Source: Adiantum capillus-veneris | Taxonomy: Eukaryota; Streptophyta; Polypodiopsida; Polypodiales; Pteridaceae | NCBI GenBank assembly: GCA_014529385.2 | Contig: CM043953.1 | Coordinates: 99,437,342-99,501,341 of the forward strand | Direction of reading: 5' to 3' | Length of the DNA: 64,000 nucleotides | Part shown: positions 31,676 to 43,889 of the stretch, one piece after another | Position numbering within the stretch: the stretch's first letter is position 1 | How the letters are laid out: the number at the start of each line of letters is the position of its first letter | Program-made: the position numbers and the translations under genes | Notes under the pieces: model-generated | What the model saw: only the letters and a program-made list of their open reading frames with translations | The model's database searches: none | What the model was told of the DNA's origin: nothing

Positions 31676-32622
31676 CAGCAGCTCTTGAGACTGGACACTG
31701 GAGGCTATGGCCTTGGGAGTGTTGTCCACTGGCACGAGTACAGTGGGATCCTGGTGAGTGGCTATGGAGGGACCCCTTCTCTTCTGCAGACCGCCCAGGA
31801 GTCCCCTTCTTTCAGTACACTGTTCGGCTTGGACGTCATATACTTGCAGCACAGAGAGAGGCCCGCGCCGTTGCAGCACGTCATTGGCAGGAGGAGGGCC
31901 TCACAGTCGAGTTCTTGGCAGCCTTTCGGCAGAGGCTGTGGGACTCCAGACAGCCGAGGCGCGTCACTTTGTTTCAGTGGCTGGTTGCACACAAAGCCAC
32001 AGCACTAGGGAGCTGGCTTGTGCATAGTGGTCTCTCGGCCGCATGTGCAGCCTGTGACCAGTTGGTGGAGAGTCAGCGTCATTGTCTTTGGGACTGTCCC
32101 TCGGCCCAGCAAGTGTGGCTACGAGTTCTTCGGCTGATGCTTGCTCTCTCCACGGCTCGACAGTACACTTGGGGGGCAGCGGCCTGGTCCACCCTCACGG
32201 GCCCGGCACTTCAGTTTGAGCTATCTTCCACCAGCAGGATGATAGTGATGCAAGGGGGGCGACCTACACTCCAGCCTGCTACAGAGCTTACTCCACAGGA
32301 GTGGTGCAATGAGAGAGAGGAGTGTTGGGAGCTCATCAGTGGCCTGACACTTTGGTTCATCTGGCGGGCCCGCTGTTTCCGCATCTTTGAGGCTCGCCCT
32401 GTGCCACCAGCAGAGAGAGTTCGTGACTTTTGGCTAGAGCTGATCCATACTCTCAGAGGACAGCTTGAGGGACTACAGGGTAGCTCCGACCACATGCGGG
32501 AGTGCCACCAGGCTTTCCTTCGACTCTGGCGCCCTGGGCCTTTCTACACCTTAGTCCAGGGGGTGCTCAGATGGCACTACTACTGTCCACCTGTGTGGCT
32601 CTTCCCTCCTCCCATCTCTTGA
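31676..32622 (+). CDS. L1 ORF2 C-terminal fragment with zf-RVT domain
   Basis: This frame is open for about 315 codons to a TGA at 32620-32622. It contains RVTLFQWLVAHKATALGSWL followed by CAACDQLVESQRHCLWDCPS and AQQVWLRV. That pattern (W..WLV...L...CxxC......H.LW.CP.A..VW) is the zf-RVT domain found after the RT in plant L1 elements. The open frame runs back through the junction into A3 and B-e antisense sequence (to 31597), which is coincidental. No endonuclease or RT is present. The open, stop-free state suggests a recent insertion. Confidence 0.85.
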
Positions 32623-32769
32623 TTTAGCCTCATTGTATATATGCTATTTTTTCATTGGGAGAGTCTCCCCATCATGCTTGTTGTAGCCCTCTCTTGCAGA
32701 GGTGGATGTAGCCCTATGGGCAGTTTTCATTAACTAATAGAAGGATCTTTTTCTCGGAAAAAAAAAAAA
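31676..32769 (+). mobile_element. 5'-truncated plant-type L1 LINE with poly(A)
   Basis: The element carries the C-terminal 310 or so codons of an ORF2, a short 3' UTR and an A11 tail (32759-32769). It sits inside the 3' UTR of TC-LINE B-e between CTTCAAAA and GGCCAAAG; any target duplication is hidden by the As. It shows the ordinary plant L1 style of insertion, in contrast to the (CT)n-associated copies around it. Confidence 0.88.
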
Positions 32770-33783
32770 GGCCAAAGTGACCTATGAGACCAGAAAGTTA
32801 CAATGTGCATTGTGGTGGATCTGATACAAAGTCAAAGTAACAAAATAACAACAATACAAAACAAAGATATATACTATGGGGTCCTAGATTGGTCGATGTG
32901 AACTAAGCAAAATGGGCGGCTTGCTGGGATAGCTGAATCACAGGAGATCTAGCATCGATCGTTGGCGGATCTCATCAATCTCCACCATTGTTAGTAGTCT
33001 GACCGAGCGTCGTGCACGCTTGGCCAGAGTGCTCCGAATCTTCTGACGTAGCCTCCGTCGATGCTATGTGGTCCTCCGCAGTCGTGGGCACCTGGATTTC
33101 CCCAGCTCAGTCGCTTAGTCGATCAGTGTGCCTCTGGTGTGAGACGAGAGGGAGCTCTGCTCTGGGCGTGGCTCCTCGGCTGTCCCGTGTCTGCTCTGAA
33201 GAAGTCGGTGATCCGTCTTTGAGACTGGCTAGCCTCCCCACTCATCAGGCTATCTCTGTGTCTGCGCAACTCGAGCAAGAACAAACCCAAGCATCTCTGA
33301 TCCTCATATCCCATGACTCTTGAGAGTGGTCCAAAACCCTCTCTGAACAAGCAATGGAAGCGGCCTCGTATCTTGTAGTAGACGAGGCAGCGGCATGTGT
33401 AGGCAACTCTGTCTCAGGCTCCATGTCACACAAGGGGCATGTCCTGGCCTCTGCTGGTACTCCGCTGTATCTCCCAGTCTCAATCCGTAGCTGGTGAAAA
33501 GATGTGCGTAACTCGCCAATAGCACATCGCATCCCATGAGACAAGTGGATGTCCATGTATTTGGGTCTCGTCACAAAACCATCCTCCGTAAGCTGGAGAA
33601 GATGGTCTCTGTAGAACGCCATCTTCGTGCCCAATTTCTCTGCTGGCTGTATCCATGTCCTCCTGGTGTCTAGCTCGATCAGGTCCTGGCGGATGAGCTT
33701 GGTGATCTCTGACTGTGTAAGAGTGAGAGATGGTACATCCAATGAGTACTCGAATGGTGGCAGCCTGTCTATGCTGAACCCAC

Positions 33784-33784
<1 letters not shown>

Positions 33785-33827
<43 letters not shown>

Positions 33828-33833
33828 TAGATA
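33785..33833 (-). repeat. (GA)n plus (GATA)3 tract between B-e and C
   Basis: The tract is pure GA (33785-33822) and then GATA units next to the 3' end of TC-LINE C. The tetranucleotide part parallels the (TTTC)n part of family A tails. Confidence 0.9.
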
Positions 33834-33852
33834 GTTCTATTATCGTCCTGGG

Positions 33853-33868
33853 AGGTCAAATATGACCT
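33853..33868 (-). other. 3'-terminal hairpin of TC-LINE C
   Basis: AGGTCATATTTGACCT is a 6-bp perfect stem with a TATT loop, at the same place as the A1 hairpin. Three of the six pairs differ from A1, yet all remain paired. Confidence 0.7.
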
Positions 33869-33887
33869 ATGGGACCAAATGAACATG

Positions 33888-36800
33888 TCACGTGGTGTGA
33901 GTGGAGTTCATAAGTGACTCTCGATGCTCAAAAATGGTTGAAATGAGCGTCGCAATAGAGAGTCCACATCGTGGTTGGGAGAGGAAGGTATGTAGGGAGA
34001 GATCATGGCTGAATATATGGGGAAAAGAGGACCTAATGTGGTCAAAAGCTGAGCACTCAAGTAGTGTGTGGTACTCACTCTCTCGCACTTGACGAGGGCA
34101 TAAGGTGCAAAGTCGATGACACTCCTCGCCAGTGCCCCAACGTCCTGTCTCGCAGCGTAGAGAATGGGAGCTAAGACGAATGGAGGCAATGGTGCGGATC
34201 GCACTCAACGGGATGGGCTCAAGGATGTAGGAATGGGTTCGGTTACCTCGTTCCGAGAAGAAGAGAGATTTGTAGTTTGGGGCAACGTGTGTGGTGTAAT
34301 GGCTGAAGCGAGAACCTCCGGATTTCTCCCAAGCCGTGATACATTGGCGTTGTAAGAAGGCCTCATTAACTTGGGAGTCGATCGACGCATCCTTGACCAA
34401 GTGACATGCATCCCATCTTCCAAACCATTTCTTGATATCAAGCATCCACCCCGAACTTAGTATTTTGCTCTTGCATGTCTTTTGAACCATTTGACTTGCT
34501 TCATATGCGAAGCTAGGAAGTCGATGCAAAGGGCTACGTTGTGTCTTACGCATGTACTCCACAACCCTTTGCATGCCCAAGACCTCAATGGGAAGCAATC
34601 CGGACTCAAGAAATAAGAGCATGTAGGGTGTTTGTGTCTTGACTTGGAGAAAGTTGGTGAGAAAACGCTTTTGGACATTCTCAAACTCTTTCCAAGTAGA
34701 CTTCCGATGCTTCCACCCCACACCTCCACTCCATAAAGAAGCACCGGTGTCACCAATGTGTCAAAGAGATACTTTTTGAGAGCCCAACACTTGATCTCTC
34801 CTGCATTGCACATGTTCTCAAATGCATAATAGGCACTCTTTCCGGCTTCCAAGCGACGCATTGCACAATCCTTCCATTTATGATTGGATGGAACCTCAAG
34901 GCCAAGGTACTTGAAGTGATCTACCACTTCAAGTTTCTCATTGTTATATACAATGCATGGATTTTCATCATTGAGGGTCTTTACAAGCATAACCTTGGTT
35001 TTGGATCCATTCACGATCAGCCCGCTATGCAGGCAAAAGCGTTCCAAGACACTCATAAGCTTTTGTGCATCTTCTAAGGTATGTGCCAAGAGTACTACAT
35101 CATCGGCATAAAGCAAAAGCATGATCACCGCATTTCCAATCTTAACCTCTTCTATGCCTTCTTGCTGCATAAAGTCAAGAACCATGCATTCCAATTCATC
35201 AATGAGTAGCCCAAAGAGGGTTGGGGAAAGTGGGCATCCTTGTTTGACACCAATAGTGCTTGCAAAAAATTCTGAAATTCCATCTCCCATACGTAATCGA
35301 CATATCACTTTTTGGTAGATGCGAAAGACTGCATGCATAAATTCTCTCGGCACTTGAAGGCTTTGCATACGTCTCCAAAGATTTCCTCGCGGTACCATGT
35401 CAAAAGCTTTCTTAAAATCCACAAAGCAACAATACAACTTTTTTCCTTTCAATCGAGACGCTTCCATAAGAACTCGAAGAGTGACAAGGTGATCAATAGT
35501 GCTATGATGCTTTCGAAAACCTGCTTGGCCAAGTGCACGTTTGCCATTCTTTTCAGCCCATTCACTTATCTTCATCTCCATGATACATCCAAATAACTTT
35601 GCCATTAAAGAACCAACCATTATAGTGCGATAGTTGTTCACATTGTTTACATCTCCTCCTTTGTGCAAAGGTTGATCCAATTTGCACTCCAATCATGAGG
35701 CATGCCATACTGAAGTGCAAGGTTAAACATATCGCATATCCAATATCGTGTTTTCTTGCTTGTCCATTTAATCATTTCAGCCTTGACACCTTGAAGGTCA
35801 CCTGCCTTACGAGTAGCAAGTTTCTCAAGCGCGCGGCATACATCTTCAATGGTAAAGAAGGGAGACATAAACGGAAGGGAGCTACAACACTCCATCTTAT
35901 CAACATTGGGTTGCTCATACAGATTCTTACAATGCATATACATATCCTCAAGAGTCAAGTCACCAAAGCTCTCAACGCGCTTGCCTTTTAGATTTTGCCA
36001 AAACTTGCCACATGCATGTGCTTTCTCTTGTGCTAAAAGAAGTTGTTTTTCGACTTCCCACCTTCTCCTCTTCTTTTGAACAAGTGCTTTGTATGTGTGT
36101 GAACATTCCAAGTAAACTTCCTTGTCTTTGATTGCATCCAATCTTAGCAAATGTTTTCGGGCTTGACTACATTCCATGTCAAACCATTTCTTCTTGGTGC
36201 TACCCTTCTTAGACCTTTTGCAAGACATGTGTTTCACCGAAAAGCATTCCTTTGCACAAGAGAAAATTACTTCTTTGAAAACTTTCCACTTGCATTCTAA
36301 TGTTGGGCTCTCTTGATGCTCTATCATGCTTAACATTTGGTCCACCATATCAGCATATATAAGTGCTCGTTTGAAGTCTAGACGTAGGTACAAATGATTC
36401 ACATCATGATTGGAGGCTACATGCTCGGGCCGTTTACCACACTTGAGGTCAATACATAACATCCTATGATCCGATTCCGGATTCTATTCACCAAGTGTAA
36501 AGCTTTGTATGCATTCTAGAGTGGCTTCCGAGAACAACATATAGTCAATCACGCTAGCACCGTTGTGCTTTCTACATGTAAAGTCATTGGTGCCTTGCCA
36601 TAGAGATACACCATTTGTAATGAGCATTCCGGTACTATTGCACATATGTAGAAGTGACTTTCCATAGTGATCCACTTCTTTTGCATCATTAGAACTTCGA
36701 TTATACATGTATGAGTCATCCATTCTTCTTGAGACATGCGCCAGTCTACGTGTTGTGTGTCGTGTTGTAGCATATTTGTGTGAGCATTCATGTCTCCAAA

Positions 36801-37265
36801 AACAATGACTTCACCTTGATCCTTGCAATGAGCAATGTCTTCCTCTAGTTCAACAAAGGGCTGATCTCTATCCATATTCAAGCAAGCATAAAAGTTGGAG
36901 TCATAGTGAGGAATGTAGCAACCGGCCACAAACATGACTTGACCATTTGGTGGGCTCATTTTCAGCCATAAGTAGCGTTTATACTTATCTTCTTTGACAA
37001 TGGAAACATCTTTCAAACCCTTTTTGGTCATACATGCTACGCCTCCTTGGCCTCTTCGTTGCTTTGCATTTTTGGCCCACATCAAAGAATGCACATCGTA
37101 TTTGTCAAATCCAAGAATTCGTTGCGCATCATGCTCCCATGTTTCGACAAGAAGTATCACATCGGAGTCATTCGTAAGCTCATCAATGCCAATTCCCGCA
37201 TTCCATGGATACCCGTTACAATTCCAAAAGCTTATTCGCAAGCGTGAGTTGGTCTCATAGATCAT
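33888..37265 (-). pseudogene. TC-LINE C ORF2 (endonuclease-RT), frameshifted
   Basis: Right to left it shows WNCNGYPWN (endonuclease start), VETWEHDA, FGDMNAHTN and DYMLF. After frameshifts near 36730, 36470 and 35650 come the RT motifs CCFVDFKKAFDMVPR, GVKQGCPLSPTLFG and LLYADDVVLL. After another frameshift near 34720 comes a C-terminal CTLCPRQVRESEYHTLLEC cysteine-histidine motif. It has about the same domain content and length as A1 ORF2. An ATG lies three codons after the ORF1 stop, so in this family a simple restart is possible. Confidence 0.88.
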
Positions 37266-37271
37266 GTGTCC

Positions 37272-38213
37272 CTATTTGTTGGGTGGACTTGCATCCTCCT
37301 TAAGTGGCTTTTCTTCTTGAGGTGATACCTTAACCTTCTTGCTTCTTTCCTCGTATGCTTTGCGACATACATTTTGTTGCATAATAGTGCGATCCTCATA
37401 TACATTACAACCTGTTCCTTTGAGGTAGATCCAACCATTGTCAAGGATGATCTTTCTCTTTACCTCATCAGCCATGGTACATACAATAGGTCTTTCTCCC
37501 GAGCGAGGGACTCCTTGTTTTCCAACTCGATGTGCACCATAAGCCATGATTCCTGACATGCCAAAGTGTGTAGCAAAAAACTCTTCAATAGCAATTGCAA
37601 GAGATTGGGGTGTTTCCATGCTTTCCTCCTTGATTCCACGAATGACGATGTTCTTTGAGCGTTTTTGTCGTTCGTGCAATTCTTAAGTGTCCACATTCTC
37701 TACATTCTTTGCTTGGACAACGGCTTGCGTGATAGGAGATGTAGAAACCACATTATCCTTACATATATTAGCCCATGATTTGGATGCATTTCTCATCTCA
37801 CATACATCATGTCGTATTGTATCTATTGTTTCCTCTTTCAATACATGATCACTCTCAACTTTGCTCAAGCGCTCTTTCAATACATTCATGTCAACAAGAG
37901 AGCGTTTACATTCTTGAACTTCATTCTCAAGATGCATCAAGCGTGTTGTTTGCATTTCAAGAACCTTCTTGAGGTGCTCATTCTCCACAATAAAAACTCT
38001 TAAAGTACCATTCTCCATTGCAAGTGCGCGCAACTCTTCACCTTGTTTGTTGACGGTTTCTTGTAACGAGATCAAGTAAGCCATGATCATTGCTTCCGTT
38101 GTTGTAGATGATGTGGTTGGATTAGCATCCAAATTCCTTGGAGATTTTGCATCATTCTCCATGGCGAGTGTGGCTTTTCCACCCTTGCGAGTTTTGTCTG
38201 ACATTGCCTTCAA
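37272..38213 (-). pseudogene. TC-LINE C ORF1 (coiled-coil/RRM), one internal stop
   Basis: A frame of 313 codons has one TAA (37683-37685). The N-terminal part has a long coiled coil (LISLQETVNKQGEELRALAM, LEMQTTRLMHLENEVQECKR). The C-terminal part starts RSKNIVIRGIKEES, equivalent to RRLNVRVTGIKEEE of A1. It ends at TAG 37272-37274, in frame with ORF2, followed by GGA CAC ATG. Confidence 0.85.
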
Positions 38214-38637
38214 GTCGGCAAAAAAAACGCAAAGTTTTGACAGTTTTTTCAGTTCTGAGATGCTGTTACAGCAAAGCCTTCCATTACACAGAAAAATTCT
38301 GTCTTTACATCAATGCGTAGAGGGCTTCGTGCTCTTCGATTGAGGCTATAGATCACCTAAATCGGAGTTTGGATGAGCAAGTTATGGTCAAAAGAGAGAA
38401 ATGAAATGTTATATTAACGTCTTCAAAAGGTCAAAGTGACCTATGAGACCAGAAAGTTACAATGCGGTGTATCTGATACAAAGTCAGATTAACAAAATAA
38501 ATTAAACTAGGATAACAAAATATAAATACTGCGGAAACCTAAACTAAGCTGATAGGTGTGAAAGGTGCAAGGCGTGAAATGTGTGAACTAAGCAGTACAA
38601 TGTGTAGACAATATGGGAGGGAAGTATAGATCCATCT

Positions 38638-41600
38638 TCATCTGCACACTGGACGACGAAAAAGTATGGCTCGAATCCTTTGTTGTAGCCTCCCTCGAAA
38701 CTGTCTAGCTCCTCTTCTCCATCGGGGTCGTCTAGATCTCCCTAGCTCCAATGCTTGGTCTATGACAATGCCAGTAGTGCGGGCAGACCTCTCCACTATT
38801 GGCTGCTCCTCTGTCTGTTCTTCTGGGTGTACAATATCTAGTGTGAAGAAATCTGTGATCCGTCTCTGGGGTTGTCTCTCTTTAGCTCTCCTCAATAAAG
38901 TTTCTCTATGCCTGTGTAACTCAAGTAGATATAGCCCAAGACATCTCTGATATTCATAACTTATGACACTAGATAGAGGCCCCAAACCTTCTCTGAATAG
39001 ACAATCAAAACGGCCTCGTTTCTCATAGTACACTGTGCAATGACATATGTAATGTACCTCTGTCTCTGGCTCTAGATGGCATAAGCGGCATATCCTGCTA
39101 TCTGCTGGTGTCCCTCTGAATCTGCCAATCTCAATCTCGAGCTGATGTTAGGACGTGCGTATCTGGCCAATGGCACAGCGCAAACCATGAGAAAGATGCG
39201 TGTCCGTATAGCCAGGTCGAATCACAAACCCATCCTCCGTGAGGTGGAGAAGATGCTCTATATAGAAAGCCATCTTTGTGCCCCACTCCTGTATCGGCTC
39301 TATCCATGTCCTCCCCGTGTCCAGTTGGATCAGATCCTGACGAATGAGTCTATTAATCTCTACCCGCGTCAGAGACCTCAAGGGTGCCTGTAGAGAGTAT
39401 TGAAAAGGAGGCAACCTGTCCATGGTGAAACCATGTGTCTGAAACCATGATGCCATCTGTGCATACCAGCATGATGTATCGCTATTAAGAGCTAATTGTC
39501 TGGAGGACTCTAGAGCCACCCTGGCATATCTGTCTCTGGTAGTATCCCACAAACTGTGTACAAAGGAGACTGGTCTGGTAAGCGCCTCAATCTCCATAGG
39601 GGGGTAGCTAATTCCGCTCGAATGATATCATGCGGTACGAAAGGCTTGGCTCTAATCAGCTACGCCTCCAACCATCCTGGCCTACAGAAGGTCCCCAAAC
39701 CTGCACCCCATATAACATAGTAGAGGCAACCAAAGTATCAAAGAGCCATAACTTTGTCATAGGTTCCTGGAACTGAACCTGCGAACATATCCTCTCCATT
39801 CCTCCCAAAGCCGCACTAGCTCTAGTTAGTCTAGTCTCTGCTGCTCTTCTCAAAGAAAATCTCGGCCCAGTAAAGGCTACCCCCAGGTAAGTGTATGCAT
39901 CCGTAAGTGTATGCATCCGTATACTGCACAATCTCCTGACCATATTTGAAAGTAGGTATTGATCTCCTGACCCATTGCGGTGTGGTGTTAAACATCATAA
40001 CCTTGGTTTTACCTAGGTTTACACACAATCCACTATCCTCAGCAAAACTGCGTAGTGCATCCCAATGTCTAGCATACCTTCTGGTGAGTCAGATATCAGC
40101 ACAATATCATCAGCATATAGCAACAATGGGATCCACGTCCCTGCCAGTTGGGCATCCCTGTCACCCTCTCTGTCTATGTAATCAGATACCTCATCAACAT
40201 ACATACCAAATAGAGTAGGAGACAATGGGCAGCCCTGTTTCACTCCAATAGTAGAGTGAACTAAATCAGATGCCCCTTCCATAGTGCGTACATGTCACAT
40301 CACTGATCTGTACAAAGCCATAATCCCCCAAATCACCTCTATGGGCACCCCCATCTCCTGTAGTCTGCGCATCAATCGAGCTCTTGGTACCATGTCAAAT
40401 GCTTTGCGAAAATCCACAAAGCTACAATAGATCCGTCTCCCATGTGCTCTGCCCTCCTCAATGATGGCCCCGAGTGTCAGAATATGATCAAGAGTGGAGA
40501 AACCCCTCCTGAAGCCGGCCTGACCCTTTGCTCGTACACCCTTGCCCTCTGCCCAATTACTCAAGTGTTGCTCCAGAATAGATGCATACAACCGTGCCAA
40601 TGTGTGTCCAACCATAATAGTGCGGTACTTCCCACGCTCTGTAGGGTCACCCGCCTTGAAGATGGGCACAATATTAGACAGCCTCCAAGTCTCAGGTAAT
40701 CCCTCACACATGGCACGATTGAACAACACTGTGAGAACCTCCATCAGCATATCCCTGGCATGTATAAAGTGCTCGGCTACTAGACCGTCATGATCATATG
40801 CCTTCTCGGTCCTCATCCTATCAATGGCCCTTTGTACCATCTCACGTGTAAAGAAAGTGCTCGTAGCTGGGCAAGGCTTGGTAGGGTCTGGAAGGGGTTC
40901 CTGTCCTGGAACCGTATATAATGATGTCACATACTGGCCCCACACATGAGGTGAAGTAATCACTGGGGGAGGGGAGTGCTCATGGAAGAGTCACCATGCC
41001 TCTCTTGAGTCCCTACCCAAGAACATCTCATATAAGTCTCGCTCCATCTGAGCTAGGTAAGCTCGCTTCTTCCGTCGCACAAGGCGTCGGAAAGCAATCC
41101 GAGACTGTCTGTAAGTGATGACTCCTAAGAGAAGATCCTTCTGAAGCTGGGCTCTCATCTCTCTGCACTCCTCATCATACCAACTATTTTGGGGCATGCT
41201 CCCAGAATGTCGTCTCTTGCTCGGCTGAGTGTGTGGGTACGCCACTGATGCAGCCCCAAGCAGTGTTTCAATCAATAGAGTGGTGCACTCCTCCACTGAG
41301 AGGCATGTACCATTTGTGCCAGCTGTGCCTTCCAATAGACGGTCTCAGATCTCCTCTGAATAAACGAAATGAATCTCTGGTGTGAATGTATAGCGGGTGT
41401 GTGACCTGCCTCCTGATGTTTGGGTTGTACTATACTGAAATTTAAGGGATAGTGTCAAGAGAGCATGATCCACTGCTAATACATTTGTAGTCGTCATTTC
41501 CATGAGGTATCTCCCATACTCCGTCTGCTCTCTGTCATCTGAGCATCTGTCAAGTCCCAACTCAACCACATCCAGCTCTCTAAGCATCTCATTTGAAGTG

Positions 41601-42091
41601 TCGTAGAAGACTGTCTGCGAGTTGCCCGTTCGGGCATTGAAGTCCCCTAGGAGAATGATATCACCATCCCTAGAAAACTCCCACATGTCATCATCTAGTA
41701 TAGAGAAAGGCGACTGCCCTCTCGATGCAGCATACACTGATGTACCGGGAGGAAAGTAACATATGGCAATATATAGGAATCGACCTGTGTCAGCTCTCAG
41801 TCTCACCCACATATATCTAGCATGATCATCTCTTCGTACAATATGTAGTAATGGTTGTAGTTCCTCTCTGAATAGCACTGCTACTCCTCCTGAACCTCTA
41901 CTCCCATGCTCAGATCTCGCATTTGTCCTATGAGCTATCTCCCATCTGTATCCCAACACATGTGGCATCACCTGTCCAGGGGCCTGATGAGTCTGTGAGA
42001 AGAATACAATATCCTTGTCTTTGAAACTGTCCTCAAATGCACCCCCGTCCAACCTCATAGACCCATTACAATTCCAGGTAGCCATCTGCAA
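38638..42091 (-). pseudogene. TC-LINE B-f ORF2 (endonuclease-RT), frameshifted
   Basis: The endonuclease (41345-42091) begins ATWNCNGSMRLDGGAFED and has FFSQTHQ, LGDFNARTG and HALLTLSL. The RT pieces (40019-40963) have YCSFVDFRKAFDMVPR, GVKQGCPLSPTLFG and an intact YADD. The post-RT and C-terminal parts follow (38638-39943). At least six frame changes occur. A Met lies two codons before WNCNG in this copy. Confidence 0.88.
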
Positions 42092-42115
42092 TGTGGTCCC
42101 ATAGGTCTCGCACCG

Positions 42116-43288
42116 TCATGCAGTGTGCCGCTCTAAAATCACCACCCGTCCATCTTTGTGTCTCCCTTCTCCCTTGCCGCTATAATCTCTGGCATTACCT
42201 CTCTCATATGTGCGAGCTGTGAGAGAGTCAGATCATCACCAAGGAATATACCTGTCTTTTTGAGAGTAGGTCTCTTCCTCAAGAATTCCTTCTTATCTTC
42301 CAACGAGGGGAACCGTAGTATGAGAGCTCTCCCCTTTGAAGACTCTCCCGTGCCATCACTTTTCTTACCTACCCTCCATGCCTTTGTGTGCAAAGGCTTC
42401 TCCATCCCCATCATTGATGTAAGGCTTGTGACCTCTTTCTCCACATTGTTTATGTCCTTGAGACCGGTCAGTCTCACATGCAGTGCTCGCATCCGCCTTC
42501 TTTGTTCCTCTTCGAGGGTCATGTTGATAAGCGTCGGTGTACAAGGAGTTTCTTGACCTTTCCGTTTCTTGGCGACCTCAATCCATTTTTCGGCCTTGTC
42601 CGCCTTTTTCTGTGTCCTTGTTATCATCTCCGCCCATGAAGATTTCTTTGCCACACTCAGTTTCTCTTCCTCTGTGATCATCCTTACCTGTTCCTTGATT
42701 TCCTTGATTTCATCTATTACCGAGGGCTGAAATTCGCCTTCCTCTAACCCGCTGCTTACTCTATCAGCAAGCTCCTGTTTAAGGGTTGAGACTTCATTTT
42801 TCAGTATCCGTATCTCGCCGTTTGGGTTCTCCTGCTTGAGGGCTGAGACTTCTTCTTTGAGTGTCTGTTTCTACGTTAAGGCTCTCTTTCTCCTTCTTCC
42901 ATTGTGCGCCTTCATTGAAGACCATCTGAAGGAGGTTGGCCTTCTCCTTCCACCATCCTTCCATCTCTGTTTTCCACTCCTTCATTTCCCTCTCCATCTG
43001 CGCCATCCGCTTGTTCGTGAGCATGAAGGTTGCCTTTGCTCGCGACTTGCAAGCAGGTGAGACATTGACGGCTTCCGTGTCCTGTGCAGGGTCCTTTGCA
43101 TCTCCTGTACTTGCTGCATGGTGAAGAACCAATCCTTCCTCGACCTCCTCTCCAATATCTTCACCTCGAAACCTCACACTTGGTGTTGCTTGACTAATTT
43201 CATGATCAATGGTCAATCCTTCTGGCAATGGAAACCCAAGGGAATTTCCTAGCCTACTTAAGACCTCTGGATCATCCATATACCTCAT
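42116..43288 (-). pseudogene. TC-LINE B-f ORF1 (coiled-coil/RRM), frameshifted
   Basis: The N-terminal part (42794-43288) includes ATFMLTNKRMAQMEREMKEW, matching TSFMLTNKRLAQLEKDMKEW of A1. The RRM part (42139-42681) includes RRMRALHVRLTGLKDI, ALILRFPSLEDKKEF and GIFLGDDLTLSQLAH. A one-base shift near 42150 moves the frame; the ancestral frame continues as DGRVVILERHTA to TGA 42116-42118, which is in frame with ORF2. Confidence 0.8.
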
Positions 43289-43734
43289 TACTGTAGCAGG
43301 TCCCTCTCTTTCCTTCTCCTCTACAATGGCCCTCAGACTTGGACTGCTTTGTACTTGTTCCCACTGTGCTTCTACCAGCTCTGTCTGGCCTCAAGTTCTC
43401 AGATTCTGCAAGATACTAGCTTGTTCTCTCATGATACCGTTGCCTGAAACGAAACCGGAAGCTGCTCCCGGTAGCGACGTATCTATGATCATCGAATTTG
43501 TTTCAAATCAAAAACAAAATCAAAGTGTTGGAGTTGTGGCTCATCCACCTAATGTTGCAAGTGATTGGCTCAGAGGTCTCCTTTGCGCAAGATTTTGAAA
43601 AATTAAAAATTCGGAATATTCGGAAAATCTGGAAAATGCCTGGATTTTGAAATCTGCCAGTGTATGTACCTGCGAGCTGAAGGGGGTGCTGTATGTACAT
43701 GCGGGCGCGCGAGTTACAGCAGCATGCGCGAGTC

Positions 43735-43870
43735 ACAGCAGCGCCTCACACTGACAGAGTAGGTCGCGCTGCAGGTGCTGAAGCACCTCACGCTGGCAGA
43801 GCAGGTCGCGGTGCAGGGGCTGAACCACGTCACGCTGAAGCACAGAGTAGGTCACGCTGCAGGTGCTGAA
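43735..43870 (-). repeat. Tandem units in the B-f 5' UTR
   Basis: On the minus strand, three units of about 43-47 bp begin (C)TTCAGC.CCTGCA.CG.GACCTRCTCTG and continue with AGYGTGAGGTGC. They are GC-rich and stand directly at the element's 5' end, as do the different repeats of A1. Confidence 0.65.
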
Positions 43871-43872
43871 GA

Positions 43873-43889
43873 AGAGAGAGAGAGAGAGA
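43873..43889 (-). repeat. Short (GA)n tract between B-f and B-g
   Basis: A 17-bp GA tract lies between the 5' end of B-f and the 3' end of B-g. Confidence 0.8.

Larger units (their letters stand above)
31655..33784 (-). mobile_element. TC-LINE copy B-e, split by an L1 insertion
   Basis: Its 3' end is at 31655-31675 (GTTATATTAACGTCTTCAAAA). It continues after the L1 insert at 32770 with GGCCAAAGTGACCTATGAG and the C-terminal part of ORF2 (33123-33784, in two frames). It lacks the last 10 or so bases of family B before the join to A3. The 5' truncation abuts the GA tract at 33785. Confidence 0.85.
33834..38390 (-). mobile_element. TC-LINE C: near-full-length third family
   Basis: A 5' UTR of about 177 bp, an ORF1 (37272-38213), an ORF2 (33888-37265) and a short 3' UTR end in hairpin AGGTCATATTTGACCT and GACGATAATAGAAC plus the tail. 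Proteins are clearly related to A and B but strongly diverged, and the DNA is more AT-rich. Frameshifts and one nonsense codon make it inactive. The 5' end is next to a short GAGAGA remnant (38393-38398) and the 3' end of B-f. Confidence 0.88.
38399..43872 (-). mobile_element. TC-LINE copy B-f: full-length family B copy
   Basis: It contains a 5' UTR with tandem units, ORF1 (42116-43288), ORF2 (38638-42091) and a 3' UTR with hairpin AGGTCACTTTGACCT (38428-38442). About 5.5 kb long, it is the only family B copy here with its 5' end. Frameshifts in both ORFs make it inactive. Both ends lie next to GA tracts (a short remnant on the left). Confidence 0.88.
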
